NCBI GenBank assembly: GCA_030704615.1
Contig: CM060733.1
Span: 39,432,001 to 39,496,000, forward strand
Length of the DNA: 64,000 bases
DNA from: Takakia lepidozioides
Taxonomy: Eukaryota > Streptophyta > Takakiopsida > Takakiales > Takakiaceae
Direction of reading: 5' to 3'
Shown here in pieces: positions 12,206-24,425 of this stretch; positions within the stretch are counted from its first letter, which is position 1; every line of letters begins with the position of its first letter. The notes beneath the pieces were generated by a model. That model was not told where the DNA came from. It did no database searches and saw only the letters and a list, made by a program, of their open reading frames with translations. Made by a program: the position numbers and the translations under genes.

Positions 12206-12389
12206 TGAAGCAACGCAGATGGACACGAACTAGGACCTGGGATTGCAGGAGTATTAGATTGGTTCGGGGTCTTAGTTTAGGTGCAAAAGTCTAGACAATG
12301 CTTTGTTTTCTTTCAGAATATGTTCCAATTCCGTCGGCATCTTGTATGATTTCTGGTTTTCCCTCCTTATTTCCCTTCCTTTGCATCCT

Positions 12390-12846
12390 CTATGCTCCCG
12401 CATTTGGCATACTTGTCCACGAGGGTAGTAGTCAGAATCATATGGTACAATTCCAGCTTTCACAATGTCAGCATGGACCTGTTTGCTTAAATTCTAGGGC
12501 TGTCAGGCAAGCACATTCAAATGAATGTTACCTGGTTGGGCATCATCCCTTCCTGTAGATCATTGATCATAGGCCCGGTCTCCAAGGCATTCCTATCTCA
12601 ACCTGCATGTTTGGTAGATCCTGCGATCATTGTATTCCACAGATCAAACCTCGTTCAGGCAATTTTGTCAAATACTCGAGATCGTGCATCCACGATGCTC
12701 CCGCATTTGATATACATGTTGACTAGGGTGTTGTGTAGAAACACGTTTAATTTCATTCAGAACAAAGTCTCTGCAAGTGCTCAAGCAGTTGTGGACATCC
12801 AGGTGATGCGTGTCTCCCAATGCATAACATCCAGAGCTTCAAGTAC
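12390..12846 (-). pseudogene. Pentatricopeptide-repeat (PPR) protein relic
   Basis: Read on the minus strand in mostly one frame, the stretch contains LVNMYIKCGSIVDA, then RVFDKIA, LWNTMIAGSTKHAG, EGMMPNQVTFI and, near 12400, LVDKYAKCGSIE. These are the standard phrases of plant PLS-type PPR motifs in their correct order and about the right spacing. Several in-frame stops make it a pseudogene covering roughly three to four repeats. PPR proteins bind organellar RNA. No E or DYW extension is visible. It stands tail to tail with the F-box/kelch relic. Confidence 0.65.
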
Positions 12847-13169
12847 TTGAATGAATTTCCGGGAGAGGTCCGGGAGAGGCTCGAGTTGTTGGAACTGATA
12901 ACTCTTTCAATTTGGGCTTGATCAATGACCCATGTGCGCGGAAATTACCCTTTTGCTCTGAGCTGATGTGTGTAGACGCTGAATCGCTTACATTTTCCGA
13001 TCCCAGAGCTTTGTTTTCTCTTAAACTCGGTGTGCTTTTTGGGCACGTAATATGATCCAGAAGTTCGAAGTGGGCAGCTTCGCTGATGATTTTGTGGCCC
13101 TCTCATTCTCGGATGGCATGCGTGGAAATTTCCAATTGATGATCCTCCGAAGCGCAGTTTAATCGTTTC
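12847..13169. other. No recognisable feature
   Basis: About 320 bases of mixed composition between the PPR relic and a GC-rich island. No frame reads like a known protein and no repeat is evident. Confidence 0.5.
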
Positions 13170-13390
13170 ATTTAGAAAGTTTCGGGGACCTTCGGTATTA
13201 GGGAAGGGCCGTGGGAACGACCCTTCCCCAACGTGAAAAACTGGGAAATTCTTCTTTCCCGCTCCTTGCCCCGGGGGGACCCTTCCAAAAGCGGAAGGTA
13301 CCTCCCGTAAATCGGGGGAACCTTGCGGCCAGGGGGGCTCCTTGAATTACAAAGAAAAAAATTTGCCAGTGTTTTACGCATGGCCACAAC
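13170..13390. other. GC-rich island with short inverted repeats
   Basis: A 220-bp block contrasts with its AT-richer surroundings and is full of short complementary runs, for example GGGAAGGGCCGTGG against CCCTTCCCC. Open minus-strand frames through it do not resemble a known protein. The texture recalls GC-rich repeat clusters of plant organellar genomes, but that is an impression only. Confidence 0.3.
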
Positions 13391-13655
13391 TCTTGTTGCC
13401 CACTACTAGGATACATTGTGGAAGCGGGTTAGACTTATGTGCAGCAAGTTGCTGTTATGCATCTGCGGTGTCTGGTAGAGCTGCCAATTTTGCGTTATCT
13501 ATTTTGATGAGGATTTGAACTCAAATTTTGTGGTCAAATCCTTATGCTGCATCTGAAGGTGACCGTAAGCGGGGGACTTATGGGGGACTTTTAGACTGAG
13601 TATGATCATAGTTCTGCATGTATACATGGATTTTCTCGCCGTCCGAGTTTAAATG

Positions 13656-13728
13656 ACTGTACATATGATCCATTACGTCTGTAAGCCTTCGCATGAACTG
13701 CACAGAAATTTCGACACGCAAATCTTTA
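13656..13728 (+). repeat. 73-bp dispersed repeat, second copy
   Basis: Nearly identical to 4478-4550, same orientation, beginning CTGTACATATGATCCATTAC, with a few substitutions and one missing base. No retroelement lies directly beside this copy, so the repeat is not simply part of a LINE. Confidence 0.75.
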
Positions 13729-14049
13729 CATCCAAATTTCGAACGCTACAAAAGAACACCGAAAGACCCGGTTTGAAATCAAGTGATATCAATTGGTGAA
13801 AGATAACCGACCGTCTCTATACACATAATGCTAGAGTTTGCTGTGCGAAAAGCAAATAACACGTACACGTGTGCAGCAAGTTTCTAGAGAATCAACAGGA
13901 TGAAGAAATTGTCTGGAAGCTGCATGACCTAAAAACTTCAGGCAGCATCCCCCCTTGTGAATGTGCCTTGCTGGATAATGTTGGTAGGATTCGCCAGCAA
14001 ATTAACTAGGAAACCTTCGAGCAACAGAGCGGCGTGCACATCAATAGAT

Positions 14050-15335
14050 TTTCGCTGTCTTGAACATTGGACTTAGTTTGAGATCCATTGCCGCATAAGA
14101 AGCACTGGACTTTGAGTCCTACTCAGCCTGGCTTCAGCAGCAAGATCACAGCGTACTCCGCCTGCCAGTTGTACTCTACACAATTTCCCACCGATGTGTT
14201 TGACTTTGCATCCTCATTCACGTCGGACGTTATCCCACATGTACCTACACAAGCGACGATTCTGGAAAATTCATGACCTCGCTACCTAAGATTGCCACAA
14301 TGATATGAGATCTCCGTGAAACCTCTTGAACCTCAGAATTCTGCGTACAGCAACAATCAATTGTGTCTCCTCCACCCACAAATCCCTGCTCCAAATGTGA
14401 AAATGATGTGCGGACTTTACAGTGAGGATCATACGATCTGATCGGATTAAGATGTGCGTGTGGATCTATTTCTGTCTCAAGTTTTCATGCTAGTACCCTG
14501 GAGGTGCTAAAGAAAAGATGTGGTCTAAGTACCTTTACATGTAGCATGCACAAAGCTATGCACCTGCAGAGAAACTGCAGCGTTTCGGCAAAGAGGTCGA
14601 ATTAGGATCATCGGAGCCCGAGCACACACACATGTACATTTTTGAAGATGTTCACCCGCAATGGGTATGTCGGAGGTGCAGGCCAGTTGTAAACTCTGTT
14701 GATTCCCCATATAAAGGTCCCAGGGAATCCATACTGCTATGACCAGCATGGTCTGCTCCAGTTCGCCATGTTGAGTGATATATATCAGGCTACCAGGCTT
14801 GGCACACTTCTTAACGAAAATCTCCAGGTTGGAGTTCCAACATTCAAGTAAGCACGGCGGTATCTGACTGCTTTCCATTGCTACCCACTGCCGTGAAGGA
14901 CCTAATTTGTGAGAACGTGGTTGTGTTTCATCGCTGGTTGCAGGCAGCGAGTCACTCGTGAAGGGTCCTTTCGTGTGCCGTAATTTATGTGGCGCGATCT
15001 AAGCATGCTGGACAATATCGAAATACTTTGTGTGAGGCAAGGAGCCTCGGATATCTGGCTTTAACTTTCCCTCCGAATTATCAAGTGGATCTCAAGGGGA
15101 TTCGGCCTTGAGACATGAGTGTCGCCTGGAAGTGTCTGGATCTCCTTGGGGCCGCACTGACAGGATCCCGTGTAGGTGTCCACGTACAAATCAACGAATG
15201 CTACATCCGGTGGTGTATTCGATGAGCCAAACTTGAGTGTTGCTGCAGTTGCAGAGTACGCAGAAAAGTCTACTGTGCATGTACTTGCAGATTGTGCCAC
15301 TCCTGCATCTCTTATCCTGATCTAGGGCAGGTGGT
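14050..15335 (-). pseudogene. Unidentified exon-like locus, first copy
   Basis: Three minus-strand stretches read like exons. One is near 15310-15061, behind an acceptor-like GATGCAG, and encodes a Cys-containing domain with LKFGSSNTPPDVAFVDLY. One is at 14878-14640 with LEIFVKKCAKPGSLIYITQ. One is near 14276-14145 with SDVNEDAKSNTSVGNCVEYN. I recognise no family. Asn-X-Ser/Thr sites, spaced Cys residues and membrane-segment modules just upstream (15.8-16.5 kb) suggest a cell-surface protein. The order and sequence recur in decayed form at 16905-17660, showing an ancient tandem duplication. Whether this copy still functions is unclear. Confidence 0.35.
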
Positions 15336-15814
15336 CTTCTCTTGCTTTCCACATTTATCTGTGGACCTGCACGCTGTTGTGAGGCTGGTCGGGAGCCCGA
15401 AGCATGACTGCAGGCCTCATACAGCAGACGTTGTGAATGTCCCTAGCCTGAACACTTCGATTATCCTGCGCAGGATAAGATCCGGTCGATGCTGCGCTGT
15501 GCTCTGTCCCGAGAGGTCATGAACATATACTCTCTCTCTCTCTATATATATGTGGTTTTTTGAAGGTTAAGAGAACTTCACTCAACCCCGTTCTGCACTG
15601 CCGCTTTCATCCTTCTTCTATCAATTCCACAGAGTAACTAAAAGTCTCAGTCTCCTCTAGCCAGCTTGGCACCTCCTTAAAACAGCGTCTTCTTGATCAC
15701 ACTAGCAAGACTAGCTAATTATAAATATGATCAGCTACAACACCGTGCAAGCATCCCGGAGTATAAACGGTCTGGGTTTGACAGCAATATTGGACAGGTT
15801 CCGGGAGAGCTTTT

Positions 15815-16548
15815 TGTACAAGTTTAGGCTCTCAAATCTCAAAATGCAGGGTTCCGTGGACGACTTGGAGTAGAGCAGTGAACTTCCCTATACCGGGCAA
15901 TACAGTATAGGATCCGGTGAACCATGATAATTACAATCAAAAGAATAGAGACTAACGGAATCGCAATTGCACGCAGCTTGTGCAGAACGATAGGCGACAT
16001 GATTGATTTCTCCGAGAAAAGGGCCCTGGCCCGACAATTGCCGATCCAGTAAAAGCTAAACTCTAGTAGATCGAGAGAGACTTAGTGGGACGTGGTACAG
16101 CTTTTGTAAGGCTTTCAAATGTCAGCAATCAGAAATGGGCGCTCTCCGCCTGTGAATATAGCAGAGAAGAGCTACAAGGATAACACAGAGAAGCACGACT
16201 AACCAAACCCCACCTAAAGCAAGTTCATAAGGATCGGCTTCAAGCAGACGTCCATGCAGAAGTCCTAACGTCTGATCAGAGAAAAGGCCCCGGCCCAACA
16301 ATTGCCGATCCAGCAAAAACTAAACTAGGAGATCGACAGAGACTTTAGTGGGTGGTACAGTTTTCGTAAGGCTCTCAAATCTCTCCTAGTCAGTGATCAG
16401 CAACGCGCACTGATCTCCGATTGCAAATATAGCTGAAAACAGCTACAACGACCAAACAGAGAATCACGACTAAAAAAACCCCACCTACAAGCAAGTTCTC
16501 AATGATCGGCTTCATGCAGTCGTCCGTGCAGAAGTCCTAACTTCGGGC
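15815..16548 (-). repeat. Tandemly repeated membrane-segment module (three copies)
   Basis: Two head-to-tail copies of about 265 bp are clear: 16015-16275 and 16277-16545. On the minus strand the second encodes a Cys pair (FCTDDCMKPIIENLL) followed by a hydrophobic helix (GGVFLVVILCLVVVAVFSYI), basic residues and a stop. The first carries the same design with a frameshift (LVVLLCVILVALLCYIHRRR). A more diverged third copy at 15815-16000 encodes another hydrophobic helix with basic tail (LVSILLIVIIMVHRILY). This is a single-pass or tetraspanin-like C-terminal end repeated three times. Confidence 0.5.
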
Positions 16549-16904
16549 CCTGGGACAATTGACGAGCGAAAACAAGGAGAGGAAGAGCTCGACTCTGTAA
16601 ACTTAGCGAACATGCGTTTATATACCGTCAGGCTGGAGAGACGACACAGCCCTGGGCAGATTAAAAGTTTCTAGAGTGAAGGCAACGTTCACATAAATTT
16701 GAATTCAAATTGCGACAGTGACGTATCATGATCCCATGTTGTCCAGAGACTTTACTGAAACTTATCGGCTTGATTAACCACGGAATTTTTGCTCTGATTA
16801 GAATCTAACCTGCAGCATCGACCATTTATATCATTAATTTTCCCTGTGACCCAACTTTCCAAATTGGAGTAGAAGTGGACTCGAATCCTAGGTACGCACT
16901 AGAG

Positions 16905-17660
16905 TCCAACTACTGGCTTCAGCAGCAAGATAACATAGTACTCCGGCCTACCAGTTGTCTACACTAATGTTTCTTCCCAATGATTTGTTTTGACTCTGCA
17001 TCCTCATTGTGAACACGTTGGACGTCATGATCACATGTGTGTATGTATAATTTGGAGCAATTTGTGGGTGGAGGAGACTCCTGGAATAAATGTTGCTGTA
17101 TGCAAAACTCTGTGATTAGGGTCAAGATGTCGCGTGCTAAACAGTATCAATCATAGATCATGAATTTGTTCAAAACTGTCATATAATATATATGTTTATA
17201 TGGGAATGATTCCGTCGTAAGCACTGTTGACGCCCCATAAGGATCCCAGGTAATCCATATTGCCATGTCCAGCCTTGTCGGCTCTAGATCGCCACATTTA
17301 ATATAAAAGGCAGGCTTCTGATCTCTTTCATAGCTACCCTACCCAGAAGGACCTTCATGAGAACGTTGGTATTGTTCCATTTGGCAGTGAGTCACTAATG
17401 AGGGGCCCTTTTGAGTGCCATAACTTATGCATGCTGGACACTGTCATGGAAATTCTGTGTGTCACGCAAGGAGTCGCAAGGAGTCTCGCAGGATCCCGTG
17501 TACGAAAATGATCCACCTGGAACACCATATCCCGTGGATCTGTCTTGTCATGAGCTTCTGGTTCAGCTGAGCCAAATTTAATTTGAGACTTGCAGTTCAG
17601 TGTACGCAGAATGTGGTCACTGGGCATTGTAGGTTGTGCTCACCCTGTCTCCTGTCCACA
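16905..17660 (-). pseudogene. Unidentified exon-like locus, second, decayed copy
   Basis: Blocks here match the first copy in the same order. 16910-17040 matches 14130-14270 (shared GGCTTCAGCAGCAAGAT). 17220-17420 matches 14700-14990. 17480-17650 matches 15150-15310. Substitutions and indels have destroyed the frames, so only short open pieces remain. It is the older or less constrained partner of the duplication. Confidence 0.45.
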
Positions 17661-19501
17661 TTACACGGGCTGGTGGTCTATCCCATATTGGACATTTCTT
17701 TCTATCACAGGGTGATTTCTCGTTCTTCTCCTTCCGGGCTACATTTGCCACAAGGGCCAAACAAAAACTTTTAGAACGGAACGGAAGGGGAAGAACAGAA
17801 GAATAAAAGAACAAAAGGGGAAGGATGATACTCCCAAGCTCCAAAATGAGTCCAACAAATACAAGTACATAACTATAGACCTAATTATCACTGATTATAT
17901 AACGAGATATGAGTTTGTCTATAATGGACACATTGATATTGGGGTGATCAGCTTGCATTTCTCCTTTAGATGGACCTTCCATTTTAATTACAGGTGGTAT
18001 TTTTTTCTTCTGTCTCCTGGAATCTGCTCCAAGATAGCCAAAACCCAATTAAAGCTTTCAACAACAAAATAAGCAATCAACATTAAACTGAAGACCCCAA
18101 GACCCCACATCTCATCAAAAACTTGATTGTATTAAGAGACTAATTTGGTGATACATGAAATTAACCTCAACAGGCCGCAACTTCACCAAGCCCAAAAAAA
18201 CAACACCAAGCTAGCAAACATACTTACAATTGGTGGGAGCAGAGACCGATTTGTTCTGCATAGTAATTTGTTGTTCTGCTTTGTCTATGTCTTTCTACAA
18301 ACACCACAAGGGGGCTCATGAAATATTCATTTGTGGAAAATCCAACGTCGTTCCCCTTCAAATTGGTGTTCAATTGTGTCAGAGAAATGTTTACTAAAGT
18401 CCATTCCTTATTCAAGATGAATGTGTCTTGCACTCTATCATTAATCCAAGTGGAATGTTTATTGTGCATTCCATTCTCTTAGTCCAAGTTTGAGAGAAAT
18501 TTGTTTAGCATACTTCTATCGTAGGAAATGAAATGTTCATCCCAAAAGAATTGTCCTAATTGTTCTCATCTACTGTCTTGTATGTTTGCTGCACTGAGGC
18601 AAATTACTCCATCTCCCTCTATACAACATCCACCAGATCAGTAATTCTCCCTCCTAGCGCCCACTCTACTACCATGTCTAAATCCCACAATCGTTGCATA
18701 TCATGGGCTGATAGCTTCTTTCCTTTGTATTTCTTTTTGGCCACAGTACACATTTGAGCAACCATTGCAGAAATCCTAGGCATGGAGATTTTATAAACCC
18801 ATCACATGCATTGCAATGGTTTTTTTTTAGCTAGGTGATAACATTCCAGGAGCTGCACTGTACATATTGCAAAGAGTTAAATAGAACTTGAATAGAAAGA
18901 CAAGCACAACAAGGTACACACATAATCTTAACTCCACAACCTCCTATAATGCAAGTTGGTCTGTCCTTCTGTTGATTATAAAGAACCCAAATCTGAACCA
19001 AAGAAAAAACCAAACCTGAACTTGCTCAGCTTGTGCACTACCCAATGTTCACTTTGTCCGTCCTTATTGAATCTTGTGTACTGGAGTTGATTTGTGGTGT
19101 GGCCCTACAAATTCGATGTATCTCTTTGTATGAGCTCTTCAGAATAGTGAAGATCGTTCAACTTCCTTTTCTGTTGGACACATATTAAAAACTCCAGCAA
19201 ATACTTTTATGAGTAGTTGCTCAATGCCCATAATCTTGAGTGTAAAAATAAATAAAACACAAGCTAGAACCACCTTCTCACTGCTCGCAATATGATCTTA
19301 TCCGCAATTACTAGTGCTCTTAGTACTACTCAAAGCAAAGAGTAATATCATGTAGTTTTAGAAATAACTACCTCTAGTAGTACGCATCACTTCAATAGTC
19401 ATTCAATTAGGATAAAACATACTATCATGCTCTTTCAGTACACTCCTTCAGTAAAAAGTGACAACATATTCCATACTGCACTGGTAATCCAAAACACTGA
19501 A
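17661..19501. other. AT-rich stretch without recognisable genes
   Basis: About 1.8 kb of AT-rich sequence. Frames are short and none resembles a known domain. No RNA gene or transposon end was recognised. Confidence 0.5.
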
Positions 19502-20009
19502 TATCAAGAGGGAGGCAACTACGCTAGTAGTAAATACCTTACATAAAAATTCTTGTAATATTTGTTATGCTACCAAAGCAGTTTTTTCACTAACTCCTAC
19601 AATAAAAGCAACGACCACACTGTATTGTATGTAACTATAAAAGTAATTGACGATATAAACTACTCTTAGCCTCTTTAGATCATGGGATGATTGGAGAAAG
19701 CAAATATATTTTGTATATCGTACTATATGTAAAGTATTTAAAAATTATGTGTATGATGTCAGAAGAATTTTTAAATACTTTACATGTAGTACAATATACA
19801 AAATATATTTGCTTTCTCCAATCATCCCATGATCTAAAGAGGCTAAGAGTAGTTTATATCGTCAAATTACTTTTATAGTTACATACAATAGTGTGGTCGT
19901 TGCTTTTATTGTAGGAGTTAGTGAAAAAACTGCTTTGGTAGCATAACAAATATTACAAGAATTTTTATGCAAGGTATTTATTACTAGCGTAGTTGCCTCC
20001 CTCTTGATA
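19502..20009. repeat. 508-bp near-perfect inverted repeat (foldback)
   Basis: The left arm begins TATCAAGAGGGAGGCAACTA at 19502 and the right arm ends with its reverse complement at 20009. Arms of roughly 240 bases pair almost perfectly around a loop of about 20 bases near 19745-19768. The pairing stops sharply at both outer ends, as for a foldback element or MITE. A transcript from either strand would form a very long hairpin, a typical small-RNA source. No protein is encoded. I could not find a convincing target-site duplication. Confidence 0.92.
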
Positions 20010-20135
20010 CTTATATAACAATGCGACTAAGATGCTATTTACATAATGACATTGTATACTAAATGAGTATTACAATACCTATACCACTTCAAGTTACTTA
20101 TTTTATTGGTACCTCCCTAATAAATGTACTGCACA

Positions 20136-20619
20136 CTACATTAATAATGAAATATTTGTGGAGTAAGTTACCATGCACGCCCCCCCAAACAGCACCCCCA
20201 CCCCACCCCCACCCCCAATAGGTCGAGCCTTATGGAAGCATTTGTGCAGCGCCCAGAACTCAACCTCAGACTCCGGATGAATTGTGACCAGCCCAAAGCC
20301 CATGGGGGCTATTTGCATTTACCCCTAAGAATCCAAATGAGGTACCAAGAAAGACAACCCTGATCTCAGTGACAGGATCATACTGGGCAAGGTAACAAAT
20401 CATACCCTTCGCAATTTGCACCTTGTTATTCTTCGTAGTGTACCAAATGGACGTGTCCTCCGACACCCGCAGAGGCACACCGGCAGCATGGGACCCTACC
20501 AAGGGGGCCAAGTAAGATTTGCAAGGCGAAGGGTCATTCACCTCAGAAGAAAAAACACCACACGTTTTGTAGAAGCAATCACTATACATGTTCGTCATCT
20601 GCACTGTCAGAAGGAGTGA
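20136..20619 (-). other. Unidentified protein-like frames beside a poly-C-rich tract
   Basis: Two overlapping minus-strand frames (20604-20266 and 20318-20136) look as if one protein is split by a frameshift: VSEDTSIWYTTKNN, YDPVTEIRVVFLGTSFGFLG, then EVEFWALHKCFHKARPIGG. I do not recognise a family. A run of CCCCCAC-type repeats at 20175-20215 ends the frame in poly-Gly. Composition is less AT-rich than the flanks, which favours a gene fragment over chance. Confidence 0.3.
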
Positions 20620-21660
20620 GTCAGAACTGTCCAGATTAGATAAACCACACTTTCTCTCTCATCGAATGTCCATCGCACCTACGTCAAACATCATCGAGAA
20701 CCTCACAACCTAAACACAAGAAAACAACAAACGCCTAAACACGCGCGCAAAGCCTCTGAGCCTCTACTCGGATGCAGTTGCATTGCACAAATATTGCATG
20801 GATAAACCAATCTCATCACGGCACACCTCAACACCAAATCTGAAACCACAAAACCTCCATCACATACAAGCCACGTACAAACCGCCTATCCTTCCACCTC
20901 TCCCACCACATTATTCTAATGAGTGTAGCAATTTCTTGTGACATCGCAACCCTTTCTATTTCATAATTTTGTTGTCGATTTGTGTGGTGGGGTGCAAAGA
21001 GTTGAGAGAAAACGAAGCATTTCTATAACAAAACTTGTCATTGAAGCAAAGGTGGACAATGAGTTTGTCAAAGTACTAGGTTGTTCTTGTTCTGACCCGT
21101 TCCAGGAGCTGTAAAGGATAGCAAGACAAAGGCTGATGTTGTATACGACACTACCAATAAATGGTTGGCACTAGAAAAGGCAATCCCAACAAAAATTCTA
21201 GCAAAGAAGATCTGAAAATCATCTTTCTAATGTGCATAATTCAATTTTTGTCTGTCCAAGTTATAATCCACTTATCTAGAGTCTTTTCGTGGATATAACT
21301 CATGGTATATTTTGCATGGATTAGGGATGTGCATGGTTTTTAGGATGAGCAAAAACAAACATATACTTTGAAAAATATTTCATTAAACGCGCCAGTTCTT
21401 GGATACTGTAGACAATGTCATAAGTTTGCAACCGATGCGATCAAACACTCGACGTCAAGCATCTGTGCATCTACTGCTACTGAGATTCCAAGTGAACATC
21501 AGTTCTCAATTATGACGTGACGTGGTGCAAACACGTCAGGTTACGTCCCAAACCGACTTTATATCAAGTATTTTTTTTGTAATTTTATTTTTACGCGACC
21601 AAATTTATCTCATTGACAATGTGGCGGCCTAAGTGTATTACACAAGTGTTTTTTTTTTTT
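20620..21660. other. No recognisable feature
   Basis: About 1 kb of AT-rich sequence with no coding frame or repeat that I can identify, apart from T-runs near 21570 and 21650. Confidence 0.5.
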
Positions 21661-21669
21661 AAAATGAGC

Positions 21670-22150
21670 TGTAGGGCGATCGGCGACCGGCGACCGGCGA
21701 CCGTCCAGCTTGGACGACCGCAACGTCCAAACGACGGCTAGATGACCGTGGTTCACCCGTCCGGCAACAAGCAACCGTCCGGTAACCGTACGTTGACAGA
21801 CGACTGTGAGGTGACCGTCAGACGAAGGTGATCAATTTTATTGATTTTTTTTAAACTTATTTTATTAAAGACAGTCAGTGCTGAGAGATCCAATTGATTT
21901 TTGAGTCTGTATATATTTAATAATATCGGGACTGTCAGAGCTGATAGTCTCAAATTTGTTTTATTTTTTATTAATAAATTTGGCCCCGCAGTCGCCCAGC
22001 GCCGCACCTAGCTCAGTGGTCGCCTAAAAAATAAATAATAATTATTTTGAGAATATCGAGACCACCAAAGCTTACGGTTTTTTTTTTAATATCTTTTAAT
22101 TTTTTAAAGGATAAAATCGGGATCGCCGGAGCTGACGGTCCATAATCTCA
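21670..22150. repeat. GACCGGC microrepeat and diverged ~100-bp repeats
   Basis: GGCGACC units at 21680-21705 lead into a stretch rich in CCGTCCGG-like words. Further right, a motif like TCGGGACTGTCAGAGCTGA recurs in diverged form near 21870, 21930, 22060 and 22120 with AT-rich spacers, consistent with an old satellite or transposon end. Confidence 0.45.
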
Positions 22151-22553
22151 CAAAGAATCATTGGCAATTCATGTTTTTGAAAAATTCAAGCAACGAAGAC
22201 GTTGCTTCTTGAAATATGAGAGGCTTGTAACATGGTAAAATAGAAGGCTTTAAGTGGATGAGGAAAGTTCTTTATAAGCTTTCAAAAGTGATTAAGAAGG
22301 TTCATAGGAAGTTTGACTTGAGATGACATGGGCAAATTTTCCATTGTCACATCAAAATCCAAGTAGTTACCTGCAAATACAGATTTACAAGTACAACTTA
22401 TATCCCTTCTATCACAGAAAGAATCATGATAATCCTAGGTCATTCAATGATATGGTGATAAAGTGAATTAATGAATGAAATGACTGTTTTGTAAATTCAT
22501 CACGATTTGTTTTTCCACATAGACTTTTTCAGAAAATCAGAATTCTGAAACAG

Positions 22554-24425
22554 ATGATGACTTTTCAAAATTTGAAGATGTTCATCAAAGTTCCACGTTC
22601 CGGAGCTCATGGTCCTTCAGGCATGACGTACAATCGAAGGTTTAAAGCTTCATGGAAAATTGGGATGAAGTGGCTTATGCACTTGAAACCAACAGGTGGG
22701 CTATCTACTGGTTTCATGAAATGCGTTATTTGTGAGGAATTTCGTATCAAGTCGTTGTGGGGTCATGGACCAGGATGTAAAACAACTCCTCCATATCCAC
22801 TCATAGACCTTGTTAGCAAATTAATCCAAGAGCTGCAACTTAGGAACTATTCTCAATGCATCACTTGCTGTCAAAACCTCACGATGAGTTATACAATGTG
22901 TATTTATCAAAGTAAGAACATCTTCTTGTAAACGAGCAAATAACCCTTGATGGCACCCTACCATTTGAAGATGCTCAATCAGTAGCAAGAGCCACTAGGT
23001 TTGATGGATTCCAACCCAACCTTTCCAATAATGATGATGTCGCAAGATACATGTTTTCTCCTATCGCATCTTTGATTACCAATAATTCCACGAAGGCAGG
23101 GGTTTGAGGACCTTTCTTTTCCAAACTTAGATGACAAGAATATACAATCAGTGTGTTGTTTCATAGTCCGGATGGTGGACTCGTGAATCATAAATGAAAA
23201 TATGAGAGAGTATAAGTTCCATATTAGTCATTCTTAGGAATGTCATGGGTTTTCAAAGACCCTTAGGCATTGACGTTCACTCTTATAACTTATAATAGAA
23301 CAGTCTTACGTTACAATGAAGAACAAGATCTTCATGCAAGTGATCACCCTTGCATGTTCTTTCTCAATTGCATTTTCAATATGTCGGGCAATAGGAACCA
23401 AAACACATTGAGGAAAATGAATAGTTTCCTATAAAAGCAATGCGGTTTTGTGATTGAAGATTTTTTCATGATCACGAACAACTGATATTTGCTGAGAGGT
23501 CAAGTGTTGGAGCAAATTTTGTATTACATGGCCTCCATATTGGATACTCTTCAAGTGTCCGAGACTTATTGGTATTGACAACCTATCACTTTCCAATTTT
23601 AATTCATGCTTCATGTGATGGTTGATGTTTTAGACTTTAGTGGAGTTGAATAAATTGAATCGAAATTTTCAATATGACATGATTGATATTTCAACGGTTG
23701 GATGTACTTTGGATGCATCCATATCCATATTAAAGAGACATTTTATGTGTGGTCATGGTCCCAATTTTGGTTGACTAACAAAGCATTTGGGACCACTTTT
23801 ATCTCGAGCTTGGTTTGATGGCGCCTTAAGATGGAGGACAAACAATAGCCTTGAGGTACATATTATCCTATGCACCATGGATGGATTTTTGATCGAGAAG
23901 ACACGTTGCAAGAATGCAAGGTAATGAGAGGCGCTGAATACGTACAAGCGGTTGTGGATAGCTTTAATGAGAGATTTCTTGACCTTCCACTTTTTAATGC
24001 ATCAAAGTTGTTCAGTCCAAAATATTATCTAAGTGATGAAGAGGCTCATATCAATATGTCAAATCAAATGGTTGGAGAGGTTGATCTTGAAATTTGGATT
24101 AACAGAGGCTAAAAGTGATGTGCAAATAGAGTTGAGTTGCTTGAGTTTGTGGAAACCTTGATGCATGAATGTGAAAACAAATCTTTGTTTGAGGCATGAC
24201 GATTGTGTGGAGGTACCAACGAGTGACATACTAATTTGCCACACTTTATGCATCCTGGCAAAAAGTACTTGTGCAAAATGCTATCAAAAGCCATTTGCGA
24301 GCTCGCTTGAGGTTGGATACTTTGGATGCTTTGATGCGAGTGTCATTGTGCAGGATTGAGATGGAGAATATGGATTGGAGGGCGGTCTTCGAAGTATGGT
24401 GCAGCCTGAAAAACAGAAGGGTTCC
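22554..24425 (+). pseudogene. hAT-type transposase relic
   Basis: The first open part (22554-22931) has RRFKASWKIGMKWLMH ... GFMKCVICEEF, which resembles the TTF/BED-like zinc-finger entry of a subgroup of hAT transposases. After about 900 bases of decay, 23985-24100 reads NASKLFSPKYYLSDEEAH. 24285-24420 reads LRARLRLDTLDALMRVSL followed by VFEVWCSLKNRRVP, close to the C-terminal dimerisation region of that subgroup. Many stops and shifts separate these pieces, so it cannot make a working transposase. Terminal inverted repeats were not found. Confidence 0.5.
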
